NCBI GenBank assembly: GCA_965153355.1
Contig: OZ231126.1
Coordinates: 55,056,001-55,120,000, forward strand
DNA: 64,000 nucleotides
Direction: 5' to 3'
Source: Flaccisagitta enflata
Lineage: Eukaryota; Chaetognatha; Sagittoidea; Aphragmophora
Position 1 is the stretch's first letter, and every line of letters begins with the position of its first letter. The notes under the pieces are model-generated. The model saw nothing but the letters and a program-made list of their open reading frames with translations, was not told where the DNA came from and did not search any database. The translations under genes were made by a program, and so were the position numbers. Of this stretch, positions 31,437 through 47,830 are shown in pieces.

Positions 31437-31548
31437 GGAATATTATTGCTAAAAAGATGAAAATTACATTATGTTTTTTAAAAATAAATGAGAATACATG
31501 GAAATGTTTTTCTAAGACAGTCAATTGTAACATAGATTTAAGCACTTA

Positions 31549-31718
31549 TTTTTAGTCACGGACAAGTGACTCTATAAGAGGCTTCGTCCGTCCGTCCGTT
31601 GGTCTGTCGGTCAGTCGGTCGGTCCGTCGGTGAGCACGAGTCGAAAAGAGGAAAAACGCGCATTTCCGCCCCTGCCCACCCGTCCGCGACTGGTATTGGC
31701 CGTGTATGCGGCGTTGTT
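31549..31718 (-). mobile_element. Short hairpin-ended element, family A (GTCAC hairpin)
   Basis: The terminal hairpin is AGTCACGGACAAGTGACT, where both sides changed relative to GTCGC/GCGAC. The distal segment is GTCCGCGACT. Confidence 0.8.
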
Positions 31719-31992
31719 TCATATGTCAAATGTCACTCCCATATTTTTTTTCATTTCATTATGCTTGCCACCCTTATCTCAAGTCTGGACCACATTAACT
31801 GTTGGTCCTAAGAATGTAGGGCATATTGATCGTGATTGCAACTTACGACGATGCTCTTTGTCTACCGACAGCTAAAAAAAAAAACAAAAAAAAAAACATG
31901 AGAGGAAACTCCTTTTTTTTTAGCAGTTACATATCCACTGTCCATGCATTACATAACATTTTTCATTACATTTTCCGAAAGATAAAGTAGCT

Positions 31993-31995
<3 letters not shown>

Positions 31996-32075
<80 letters not shown>
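31996..32075. repeat. (GA)n microsatellite
   Basis: An ~80 bp dinucleotide run, then CA and GAGAAAGACA variants to 32128. Confidence 0.95.
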
Positions 32076-32077
<2 letters not shown>

Positions 32078-32368
32078 ACACACACAGACAGAGACAGAGA
32101 GAAAGACAGAGAGAAAGACAGAGAGAGAGCTTATACATGTACTTTGATACATCTCGACATCACTGGTCGGGTAGTTAGATACTATCCGCAATTCATCTTG
32201 AGTCGATAGAAGAGTAAATATTTGAACTTTGGCTTTGGCTATTTGTTTCTCCGAAACGTCTTCGAAACGTCAGTGTGAGGCGGAGTCTTCAACATATTTT
32301 CTGCAGATGGTGAGTCTCCAACCGAATTGATGAGAGGTGAGCCTCAGCTCAATGACATTGTAATTCTT

Positions 32369-32491
32369 TTATCTCGTGAGGTCCTCGAACGTCCAGGCGC
32401 TTTCGTCCGGAGGCGCTGGAACCCAGGAAACTGTTCCTCCTACAATGTCAATGTTTGCATTTTCCACCTGCACACCGACGTTTTGACGCTT
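32369..32491 (-). CDS. Possible orphan terminal exon, 40 residues
   Basis: On the minus strand a good acceptor (TGCCTTTTGCAG) at 32492 is followed by a 123 bp open frame that starts KRQNVGVQVENANID and ends ESAWTFEDLTR before TAA. The composition is protein-like and unrelated to the adjacent CAA/GTT repeats. A possible small upstream exon (about 32755-32722, reading DDAVGANDNV before GTTAGG) is much weaker. The family is not recognised and no start exon was found. It could be a gene remnant. Confidence 0.35.
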   Translation of the reverse strand, partial: KRQNVGVQVENANIDIVGGTVSWVPAPPDESAWTFEDLTR

Positions 32492-32860
32492 CTGCAAAAG
32501 GCATTGTTGTTGTTGTTGTTGTTTGTGACCATGTCCCTCGGCCCTCGGCCCTCGGCACATATTGTTGGTGTTATTGATTATATTGTAGCAGTTGTTGTTT
32601 GTCCGCCAACGCCGCTGCTCCGTCGACAGCTGCATTTATCACCGCCGCCCCTCCGTCTTCAAAAAACGACTGACTTTGCGGCAGATGTTGATCCGCTGAC
32701 ATCATTTCCTAACCACGTTGTCATTCGCACCAACAGCGTCATCGCTGTAAAAATCATAATGTTAATTGCCTCTGTAAAACGGTTGAAAAAGTGGATTGAT
32801 GGACCAAGGCAAAGAAGGACATGAATAGTAGGCAGTCCGTTCTCACCTCTCTTTCTTTTC

Positions 32861-32961
<101 letters not shown>

Positions 32962-33134
32962 AATCGTTATTCACCAGTTTGTCGTCAAGTCCATCATTGC
33001 GATGGATCTGTACATTGATCTTCGTCGATCTTCCACCAACTGACGTTCACGCAACAGAAGAAATGTTGAACCTCGAAATTACTTTCCATTTACGCTGCGT
33101 TTGGGTGCTTCACATTGCAAAAGTTGAAGATTTA

Positions 33135-33330
33135 TAGTCACCTGCTGCGTAACTTAATACCTCGCTTGGTCAGTTTATTGGTCAGTCTGTCCATCCATCC
33201 ATCTGTCTGATTATCACACTTTAGTTTTTTAGTTTTTTTCCGGTCTTTGGCCTCACTGCTCTTGCTCAAATGATAAAGTGACTTTGAATATGGCACCTGC
33301 CCATCTGTAACCGTATATCTGGCCTTGTTT
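33135..33330 (-). mobile_element. Family A element, decayed
   Basis: TAGTCACCTGCTGCG, CCGTCC-like remnants (CTGTCCATCCATCC), CACTGCTCTTGCTCAAATG and the end CGTATATCTGGCCTTGTT follow the order of the longer variant at 34324. Confidence 0.5.
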
Positions 33331-33856
33331 TTTACCTTCTTAAGCTAATATGTAGTGGTCAATTTTCATGTATTTGTTGTTAAATTGTTTATCTTCGGCT
33401 TTTTAGATTTAAAGATAAAGAATAAAACCAAAAGCTGGAAGAAAAATTCTTAGAACATTTAACTTTTTTATTAGTGCCAACAGATGATATTTGATTTAGT
33501 ACAACATATTTTAATATTAGTTTTAGGAGAAAAAAATTATTGATTTTTAAATACGGTGCAATATGTTAAGGGGAATAAAATAAAAGACAAAGGGGGGGGG
33601 GAAATGAAAAAAAACCACTCAATTATATACATCTTTTCAGTTTTTACACTTTTATATTATTTGTAGACGGTTATTTATAGCATGATAAATCACGGAAGGA
33701 AACTCCGAAATTTTGCTATGTGAAGCACCCAAACAATAGCACCCAAACAATAGCGCATTCTGGTGGTCGCTTGATCGCATTGTCGAATGTTGACGACCCT
33801 TTTCCATGATGATTGTGACGTTATCTTTGCGGCGAATTACGCAAAGTTTGACGTCG

Positions 33857-33879
33857 ACGACGACGACGACGACGACGAC

Positions 33880-33962
<83 letters not shown>
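33857..33962. repeat. (GAC/GAT)n microsatellite
   Basis: About 35 trinucleotide units, GAC first and GAT later. The poly-Asp ORF through it is not supported as a gene. Confidence 0.95.
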
Positions 33963-34039
33963 CGTTGATGATGCTAGTTCCTCAGAAGTCTTCTTTGTTG
34001 CATCTTTGTCACGCCAATTGCCGTCATGCGCTTCCTGGA

Positions 34040-34041
34040 AG

Positions 34042-34092
<51 letters not shown>

Positions 34093-34135
34093 GTTGTTGT
34101 TGTTTGTTGTTGTTGTTTGTTGTTGTTGTTTGTTT

Positions 34136-34206
<71 letters not shown>
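34040..34206. repeat. (GTT)n microsatellite
   Basis: An ~167 bp trinucleotide run with TTTG interruptions. Confidence 0.95.
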
Positions 34207-34207
<1 letters not shown>

Positions 34208-34323
34208 TTACAAAACGTTCAGCGCGGAACCCCCATGGCTTAATCTCACCCCCATGCCTTAATCTCACCCCAGTACTGTGTATACACCGCAAATCGATGT
34301 TCTGGGTGCGGGCCACAAGTCTT

Positions 34324-34539
34324 TTTTTAGTCGCGTGCTACGCGACTCTACAACCCGCTTTATCGGTCCGTCCGTTGGTCCGTCGGTCCGTCTGTCCGTA
34401 CGTCCGTCCATCACACTTTACTTTTTTTGGGTTTTTGCGGTCTTTGGCCTCACTGCTCCTGCCCAAATGATGGAGTGGCCTCAAATATGGCCCCTGCCCA
34501 CCCGCACGCGACTTCGGTAGCCGTGTATCCGGCCTTGTT
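34324..34539 (-). mobile_element. Short hairpin-ended element, family A long variant (GTCGCGTGC stem)
   Basis: Hairpin AGTCGCGTGCTACGCGACT, CAACCCGCTTTATCGGTCCG, CCTCACTGCTCCTGCCCAAA, distal CGCACGCGACT and the end GTATCCGGCCTTGT. It is close to the copies at 30729 and 37424. Confidence 0.85.
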
Positions 34540-34872
34540 TGTCGTGGTCTTATCGTGTCTTTTCCAAACGTTTTGTCATACATTACGTGAACTCCAAAAC
34601 TTCTTTAATCTCAGATGGCCTCCCTGTAGTAATCGTTCTTGTGTTAGTTTCTTTCAGTCCTCAGCAATTTTCTACGAGGTAATTGCAAGCCTACATTCTA
34701 AAATAAACCACGCCTCAGCATCATACCGGTGATCAGCAAAATCTACTTATCTCGTTTTGTCCATAAACCGCAACCCAGACTAGAGGAAAAGAAGCAATAC
34801 ATGTAGCATGGGCTTTAAGGGGGGGGGGTGCTAAAACATTTGGTCCCTCCACAACTTTCATAATGGTTCTTT

Positions 34873-35020
34873 TTGGAGTTGCTTACAGGTGGGCAGGGGC
34901 AGTAATGTAGATGGGCAGGAGTGGAGAGGGGCTGTATTGTGGCATGGCAGCGATTCCGGATAGGCAGACCTTCCAAGGGACATATTCTCCTATACAGTTG
35001 CTTAGCAGGCAACAAAAAAG
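34873..35020 (+). mobile_element. Family A-like variant (GTTGC stem)
   Basis: GTTGCTTACAGGTGGGCAGG in the 5' part and GTTGCTTAGCAGGCAAC then AAAAAAG at the 3' end keep the stem logic. The GACG core is lost. Confidence 0.5.
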
Positions 35021-35087
35021 ACACGCTGAGTGAAACTGGGATGAGGTACTGTGTCATGTTACTGTGGCAACCACTGAATTAGGGATT

Positions 35088-35424
35088 TACCATATTTTTT
35101 CTAAAAAGCGCCCCGGGCGCTTTTGAAATTGAAATAAAACTTGGTTTTTTAACCCTCCAATTAGCGCCCCCTTTATATTGTAGATGAACTGTCATTCAGT
35201 CTATCTTTTTCATAAAAGGCTACCAAAATGCTAGATTTGACTCAAAATGGAGATATTCCTTGCATATATCTGTTTGAAAGTCTTTGAATCTGGCTCATTT
35301 TGTTGTTTTATATTATCATTTTACTCAATATTTCTGTTCAAATCTCTTCTGAAAAGTATAATACTAAGAAAGAAAAGAAAGGGGCGCTTTTTGGAGGGGG
35401 GCGCTTTATAGAAAAAATACGGTA
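35088..35424. mobile_element. MITE-like element with TACCATATTTTTTCTA ends
   Basis: The left TACCATATTTTTTCTAAAAA then GCGCCCC is mirrored by GGGGCGCTTTATAG then AAAAAATACGGTA on the right, about 337 bp. No ORF. The superfamily is undetermined. Confidence 0.65.
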
Positions 35425-35627
35425 TGTGGGATTTTTTTTTGTGAAAATCGGAAATATTGTCCCAGCATATGCGCATTTCCATGTGCATGACGGCGAAAAA
35501 ATGCAATGAAAAGAGCGGCTTGAGGATGGAAGGGAAAAACGGTGAAAAACCGAAAATCCAAATCACCGAATCGGTGAAAATTGGCAATCACTCCACCGTT
35601 TTTTCGGCGGCGAATCACCGATCCGAT

Positions 35628-35631
<4 letters not shown>

Positions 35632-35723
<92 letters not shown>

Positions 35724-35830
35724 TCGGTCCGTCGGTCGGTCAGTTGGTCAGTTGGTCCCCTTTTTACTTTTTCGGCGTTTTTAAGCTTTTTGAGCATACG
35801 GCTCCTGCCCAGATGAATACATTTCATAAC
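35632..35830 (-). repeat. (GT)n run joined to a partial family A element
   Basis: The GT run at 35632-35720 runs directly into TTGTCGGTCCGTCGGTCGG and CGGCTCCTGCCCAGATG, a fragment like the copy at 37424. The hairpin end seems replaced by the microsatellite. Confidence 0.7.
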
Positions 35831-36047
35831 CCTTGATACGGGTCGAAAGAACATCAATTGTGACGAACCAAAATAACCGATAAAAAAAAAAGCTGACGAA
35901 AAACAAGTCAGAAGTGTGCTTGGATGTCCGTCTTTGTGGCTGTCTTCTGTCTCTGTCTCTTTCTCTGTCTCTCTGTCTCTGTCTCTGTCTCTGTCTCTCT
36001 GTCTGTCTCTGTCACTGTCTGTCTCTGTCTCTCTCTATCTCTCTCTG

Positions 36048-36257
<210 letters not shown>

Positions 36258-36360
36258 CCCTTCGTTCTTCAAGACGCAGACAGTGGGCAGAACCGTTATC
36301 CGATTTTTCCCTTTTTGGCTTTGCTTGTTTCCGGCGGCCGCCAAAAAGTTTCTGTAGCCA

Positions 36361-36500
36361 AGTCTTCTTCTTCTTCTTCTTCTTCTTCTTCTTCTTCTTC
36401 TTCTTCTTCTTCTTCTTCCTCTTTCTCTTCCTCTTCTTCTTCTTCTTCTTCTTCTTCTTCTTCTTCTTCTTCTTCTTCTTCTTTTTTCTTCTTCTTTTTC
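36361..36500. repeat. (TTC)n microsatellite
   Basis: A trinucleotide run of about 140 bp, imperfect to 36560. Confidence 0.95.
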
Positions 36501-36639
36501 TTCTTCTTCTTCTTCTTCCTCTGGCTCTGCTTCTTCTCCTTCTTCTTTTTCTACTCTCTCTTCTTCTCTCCCCTCGCCATGGGTCTCTAGACATAGCGTA
36601 ACTAGATTCGAAACCATGCTCATCTGCGCCCCTTTCTGC

Positions 36640-36664
36640 GTCTTTCTTTCCTTCTTTCTTTCTG

Positions 36665-36716
<52 letters not shown>

Positions 36717-36970
36717 TTTTTCTTTCTTTCTTTCATTCTTTTAGTCTTTATTTCATTCCATTCTTTCTTTTTTTTTCTTTGTTTATTTGTTTCTGTCTTT
36801 CTTTGTTTATTTGTTTCTTTGTTTTATGGTTGCTTGTTTGTTCGTGCCTTTCTTTCTTTCCTTCTTTCCTTCTTTCTTTCTTTTTTTCTTTTTTTGTTTT
36901 GTTTCTTTCTTTGTTTCTATCCTTCTTCCTTCCCCTTTTTTTCTTCTTTTTTTCTTCTTTTTTCTTTCTT
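36640..36970. repeat. (TTTC)n tetranucleotide tract
   Basis: Purest at 36650-36715, then degenerate pyrimidine-rich sequence with TTTG variants. Confidence 0.9.
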
Positions 36971-37423
36971 TCGCTCTGTTTTGAATGAAACCTGCAGTTG
37001 GTGTAGTATGTTGATGATTAACATTGCATTAGGTTTAAAAGCCCTGATTACAGTTCACAGAAAGGTAAGAGATTCACCAAGCAAAATAAAAAAGTTTTAA
37101 GTTTTTTAAATCGTAAAATCTTTCAACGTGCTTAAAAGTTGCTACAATCTCACTGGTCCAGAAGATATTTTTTTGTCTCTTCATATATTCAAGCAGAAAA
37201 TAATATGTAAGTCAATACTTAGCTGACCAGTTGGGTTTGAGAAGAAAAATTGGTCTTTGTGCCTCATGAGCACTATAGATAAAGTAACCGTGATAGTAGT
37301 AGCAAGTACGAGGGGTAACAATCAAAGTGCAGCACGCCGAATTTCGTAAAAACAGATGCTATCGCTCATTTGGCATCAACAGGATTTGGCAAGACCAAAG
37401 TAACGGAGCTCAGACTGGGCGCG

Positions 37424-37627
37424 TTTTTAGTCGCGTGCTACGTGACTCTACACCCCACAATGTCGGTCCGTTGGTCGGTCAGTTGGTCGGTTGGTCCCCT
37501 TTTTACTTTTTCGGCGTTTTTGAGCTTTTTGAGCATACGGCTCCTGCCCAGATGCCCCAGTGACCTTCTCCAGCACTGCTCCTGCCCACCCGCACGCGAC
37601 TAGGGTAGCCGTGTATCCGGCCTTGTT
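37424..37627 (-). mobile_element. Short hairpin-ended element, family A long variant
   Basis: Hairpin AGTCGCGTGCTACGTGACT (one unpaired change), TCGGTCCGTTGGTCGG core, CGGCTCCTGCCCAGATG, distal CGCACGCGACT and the end GTATCCGGCCTTGT. Confidence 0.85.
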
Positions 37628-38434
37628 CCTTTCATGAAATTCATCATTGGTGCTCTGTCCATCGCTTTGTCACTTGACTTGCCACTTGTTGAGTAGTCTG
37701 GTAGGGCAATTAAAACCGTCAGGTGAAAGGTATGAATTTTCTCGTCTAACGAGGGCAATTCTTGGCCAATTCATGACCAATGCTCGCGGTATGCTGATAA
37801 AGAATATATATTCATTAACAAGTTCTTGAACCAATGACAGAGAGAATGGATGCATCGATCTTGGACATCTTTTATGCTCTTTTATTTCGTCAGCAATAAA
37901 GCGATAACCCTTTCCTAAAAAAAAAAAGAAAAAAAACAAAACAAAACAAAAAAACAACAACAACAACAACATCAACACCAGAGCAAAACCTAGAAACGGA
38001 GGACAAAAATGATATTCACATTTACAAATTACAATCATTATAACAATGCAATGATTATTTGCCTGGATACAATGTAGATTGTGGGCGAGGTGGGAGATCA
38101 CCTTGTTGAGCTGATAAGGCAAGGATAGGTAAGAGCGTCTTTTCGCTTTTGCAAATAGCTCAGTGACAGACCTTAAAAGTGGGAAATCGCACGTTGATAC
38201 TAATACCGTAGATGCTCAATTTGGGTCTCTTTTGGAATTGAAAACCCCGTAACCTTTTATGATTCGAGAGTGAATCATCGAAGGTGGCCTTTAGGGTTAA
38301 CAACTATTATTAGGGATAGAATGTTTGCACTTGATGAAAAAGGACAATTTTCTCGAAATATGTCCGAGAAATATGAATGGCGAAACATGATATCCGCAGG
38401 CGGGTCCCGTACTTTTTTTTATCACTTATACAGT

Positions 38435-38780
38435 CAGGGGTGTATATACTATATACTATATAGTTGAGCGGCTTTTGATTTTATTGCGGCCCCCCCCCCT
38501 GCCTTTGATTTTCTTCCCCGCAACACGTTGTGACGCATTTCAAAATCTATGATTTTCTTCCCCACAAAGCAATAAAACAGTATATATGAGGTTTAAATAG
38601 TGTTAAATTGTGTTGTAGTAATCAAACATTACCTTTTGGTACTACCAAAAGTGTTTAATCTTCAAAAATTTTCTTTTTTCTTTTTTTTTCAAGCTTTTGA
38701 TTTTCTTCCTCACCTCCAAACCCTTTGATTTCCCCCCCCCCGCCGGGGTGGGGGGGAATGCTCAACTTTATACACGCCTG
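38435..38780. mobile_element. MITE-like element with GGGGTGTATATA ends, copy 2
   Basis: Homologous to 12008-12324: CAGGGGTGTATATACTATAT at the left, CTCAACTTTATACACGCCTG at the right, and several CTTTGATTTTCTTCCCC blocks between. Confidence 0.7.
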
Positions 38781-38844
38781 CTCATACTTCTTCTTCATTG
38801 ATATCTTTCCTTCCATCTTTTTTTTTCAAAGCACCTTCTTCTCA

Positions 38845-39055
38845 AGCTCGTATACGCGACTTAATGAATCGCTTTGATGGTCGGTTCGTCGGTCCGTTGT
38901 TAAAACGATTTCTTCTCTCAGCGTTTGCGAGCTTCTTTATAACCGGCCGTTTCTGTCAGTCGGTTGGTTGGGTGGTCGATTAGTCGGTTGGATGGACCGC
39001 CACGCATACCTCATATGAACCACTCGGCGCATCTATTGGCCTACTTGGCCTTGTT
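38845..39055 (-). mobile_element. Family A element, strongly decayed
   Basis: GTATACGCGACTTAATGAAT, GGTCGGTTCGTCGGTCCG and TTGGCCTACTTGGCCTTGTT mark the remnant. Confidence 0.4.
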
Positions 39056-39364
39056 TTTCTGGAAAGTTTATTGTAAAATTGCCATTGACGAAAAATCGAT
39101 CGGGATGCCAAAAATATTTGGAGTGGCGAAGCGACCCAACGGGAAATCAAGGAGAGTCCAAGAAGTGTCAAAGAGGGAGTCATTAGCCAAGAAAAGGTTT
39201 TTAGAATCTTGCATTCTTCAGCACTCCCATTTGGTTCAAAGGATAACATAAGGGACAATTGTGTATTTGTTACGTAACGAGACGCAAATGGCAAAATGTT
39301 CTTTCAATATTTTGTTGGTTTTTATCAACATAAACGAATCTAGGTAGAAGCGCTACAAGTGCAG

Positions 39365-39368
<4 letters not shown>

Positions 39369-39406
<38 letters not shown>
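39369..39406. repeat. (GA)n microsatellite
   Basis: A short run about 70 bp upstream of the TATA box of the next gene. Confidence 0.95.
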
Positions 39407-39410
<4 letters not shown>

Positions 39411-39473
39411 TGAATGGAAAGATGGAAAAAAAGTAATCATAAAAAAAATGTAAGAAGAATTGAGGGGCGACAG

Positions 39474-39480
39474 TATAAAA
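39474..39480 (+). promoter_or_regulatory. TATA box of the histidine-rich protein gene
   Basis: TATAAAA lies 152 bases upstream of the signal-peptide ATG, with no intervening ATG-started ORF of note. Transcription would start near 39505. Confidence 0.6.
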
Positions 39481-39625
39481 GGTGGCTGTCTGATGGTAGC
39501 TCGTTAGTTTGCGTCAAGTTTAAGGCGAGAGAAAAGAAGGATAGTTTTAAATCTTTTTATTTGATTCCTTTCCTTTTTCAATAAATAATTTAAGTAAGAA
39601 GGGAAAAAATTCCATCAAGGAAAAA

Positions 39626-44279
<4,654 letters not shown>

Positions 44280-44517
44280 ATGATGCTCCGAGGAGCGTCG
44301 AGGGGATCAACTAGCATCTAGCAGATTCAACTGTCAAAAATTCTGTGAAATGACCATTTATATTCGACCGTGAATTCGTGTTTTGTGTGTGATAAAAAAA
44401 AAGTAGTCATTTGCTTTTCTCTCGCATTTTTTTTTTTTTTTTGGGTTTGTATGTTTTTTTTTTCTTTTACACGTTTAAAAAACCCTTTGTTGTCGTTGTG
44501 TTTATTCAAGTGCTTTG

Positions 44518-44523
44518 AATAAA
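44518..44523 (+). terminator. Poly(A) signal AATAAA of the His-rich gene
   Basis: A canonical AATAAA 239 bases after the stop codon; the next downstream T-rich stretch is at about 44540-44560. Confidence 0.6.
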
Positions 44524-44943
44524 AGGTTGCGGAAATTGTTTTTTGTATTTTTTTTTTTGGATGTGAGACGAATTTCTCCTCCATCACTGTATCGAGGACG
44601 ACCCTGAATGATAAAGACCGAGAGACCGAAACCGAAAGATGTGTTATGTGGGTAGCTGAGGTTTGAGTGTATATGTGCGTATGTATCAATGTGTGTGATG
44701 TTGTCGTTGTTAGTCCTCCATATTCGCACGAGTCTAGATCTACCCCTGCCCATCGGCGCTGCGGTGTAATGGACCGGGACTTGGTCTGGGCAGTAGGCAC
44801 AGCGTTTTATCGAGTCAGTAGGGCGCACGACTAGCCCGTGCTATAGCGGTTCATATACAAGCTATCTTGTTATCTACTTGTTTATAGAATGAAAAATCAA
44901 CAGTAAATGATAAGTCAGAAAGTAAAAGATAAGTAAAAGATAA

Positions 44944-45621
<678 letters not shown>

Positions 45622-45650
45622 ATCGAGAGTACGCGGGAGTAAGCGAGAAA

Positions 45651-45820
45651 ACAAGGCCGGATACACGGCCAATACCAGTCGCGGACGGGTGGGCAGGGGC
45701 GGAAATGCGTGTTTTCCCACTTTTCGACTCGAGCGTGACGGACCAACCGACCGACCAACCAACGGACGGACGGACGGACGGACAAAGCCTCTTATAGAGT
45801 CGCTTGTCCGCGACTAAAAA
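45651..45820 (+). mobile_element. Short hairpin-ended element, family A (GTCGC stem), near-consensus
   Basis: A complete 170 bp copy: ACAAGGCCGGATACACGGCC, CAGTCGCGGACGGG, TTTTCCCACTTTTCGACTCG, a GACGGACGGACGGAC core, CCTCTTATAGAGTCGC and TTGTCCGCGACTAAAAA. It lies 30 bases after the stop of the Cys-rich gene and may be part of its 3' UTR. Confidence 0.88.
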
Positions 45821-45958
45821 ACTCGACTACCGGAGCACCGTCGGAGAAAGAATATCAATGTCTTGGAATAATGTCTTGTTCTTGTCTTGGTCTGTTTTTA
45901 ACAGTTGTTTTCCCAAGACATGTTCTTGCGACTCTATCAATGTTCTTCATCACTCTTG

Positions 45959-46578
45959 CATATGACGCACTGAAATTAAAGTAAGAGGAATTTACCCAGA
46001 GGACGAAGTTACCATTCATTTCACTGTTTTTGCTTACGTCAATGCTTGTGTTTATTTTTTGTACTGAAATGTATAAACTTACATGAGGAAACCGAACTGT
46101 CATTGTCAAATGACAAAAAATGCAAAAAGATTGAAGGAAATTCGATTCTAATGAGACTAAAAAGTGAAAAAAAAGTGACAATCATTTCAGTAACTGCTCA
46201 TTGAAAATTTTAAATTTGCATAAAAAATCCAAATATCATTAAAATAAGAACATAGCGCCCTCAGCATATGTTATAGGAATCGCGCTATGTACTTGTTTTG
46301 TTGATATTTTGATTTTCTATGCAAATTTAAAATTTTCAATGAGCCATGGTACATTGACAAAATAAGTTTTTTATTGTATTTCGCATATTTTTTCAGCTCA
46401 AAAGTAAAGGATTAGAGTTTAAAACTGGCATATGCAAGTCAATTCATGCAAAATATGGCTGATGACAGTTTAATTGAAAACATAAAAACAAAAATTATCA
46501 TTAAATTTCACTTTATAAATTTCATGATTTATCTAGCTCGGGTAGCAAATTCTATGGTAATTTTCAGTGCGTCATATG
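45959..46578. mobile_element. Foldback MITE with CATATGACGCACTGAAA ends
   Basis: The right end at 46562-46578 is the reverse complement of the left. An inner palindrome at 46196-46345 (GCTCATTGAAAATTTTAAAT and complement) sits near the middle. No ORF. Confidence 0.7.
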
Positions 46579-47027
46579 CATATGCATATGCATTTTAGTC
46601 TAAAATAGCAGTATTGTGTGTATGTATACTCTGTCTTCGTGACGAATAAAAGATCATTATATGCATATGCACATGATTTGGCTTTGAGCCGTGATCAATA
46701 AGCAACAGGCAGTTAGGAGAGGCTGAGGATCCTGTGTATTTACTCGAACGATAAACCAAGGCAGCGTTGATTTGATTAGTTAGTCATCTGATAGTAGAGG
46801 TACCCGTTAAAAAAAAAACAATTACAAATTTTGATTTAATATGTCAAGGACAGATGTTGATACTGGATGGCGACGACAAATTTTTCGCAAAAAGGGCTTT
46901 TTGTTCCTTGAAAAAAGATCTGTCTACGACGATGGGCGACAGAATGGTAACTTTTTGTGACCTCAAGTGGCACATTTGCCTCGACAACAAACCCCTCTTT
47001 CTTCTCATAACATAAAAGTTAAGATTA

Positions 47028-47268
47028 ACAAACAAGTCCGATCGGGCAACGATGCGTCCTGACTGTCTTTGCGTGGAGTGATTTTCACGCTGAATATGTG
47101 TTACACATATAGAGACGGATGCATGAACAGACAGACTGACTGCTTTAAAAAAATTTCTGACATAACAGTCAAAGGATACCCTCAAAACCAAGTTCATCAA
47201 TCCTTTGATACATAATCAAATCAAAAACAACAAACCCTCTTGTAGAGATGCAAGGTCGCATCTAAAAC
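47028..47268 (+). mobile_element. Family D element, decayed
   Basis: ACAAGTCCGATCGGGCAACG, GATGCGTCCTGAC, and at the 3' end CCCTCTTGTAGAGATGC, AAGGTCGCATC, TAAAA. The interior is diverged and the tetranucleotide array is missing. Confidence 0.6.
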
Positions 47269-47365
47269 ATTTTTTGAAAAGCAAATAGACAGATCCGAAA
47301 AAAATTTTCAACAATTTAACGCATTTAAGTCGCATTATGCGCTCATTTGATCTCATTTAACAAAT

Positions 47366-47640
47366 AAACAAAGCCGGATATCGACAGCCAGTCAAGTCGC
47401 GCGTGTGTGGGCAGGGGCTGTGACAAAAATGGCCGATTGGGGGAGGCACAGTGATGAACTGCCCATAAGCAAGGCAAAAGCATAGCTATATAGCCAAAAG
47501 ATTGCGACGGACAGACAAATTGTCGGACTAACCTATCGATTGATAGACAGAGTGACCATTGGACCGACTGTCGGACCAGCTGTCGGACCGACCGACGGAC
47601 CGGATTATGAAGTCTTGAGTAGGCGACGAAGAAATGTAGA
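47366..47640 (+). mobile_element. Family A element, decayed
   Basis: ACAAAGCCGGATATCGACAG, AAGTCGCGCGTGTGTGGGCA, then GACCGACCGACGGACCGG and GTCTTGAGTAGGCGACGAAG. Confidence 0.5.
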
Positions 47641-47830
47641 AAATATAGCACTATTTGAATCTTGACAATGGATCATGAGGAGCCTCCATGACCCATCGAC
47701 ACGTAAATTTGTCATCGTCGTCGACTCAAAGAAACATCATTTCGTTGATCGTTTTCCATCGGATGCAAAGTATGCAATGTGTTGCTATTACAATTAGTTC
47801 TTTCAGCTTCCGTCAATTCGAACATCGAAC

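Noticed and set aside
33787-34470. 227-codon ORF with poly-Asp, poly-Leu and poly-Val
   Set aside because: It is made of (GAY)n and (GTT)n arrays plus part of a family A element; nothing non-repetitive is left.
38964-39294. Overlapping ORFs of 95 and 104 codons on opposite strands
   Set aside because: They start in a decayed family A element, and I see neither a domain nor splice sites that would extend them.
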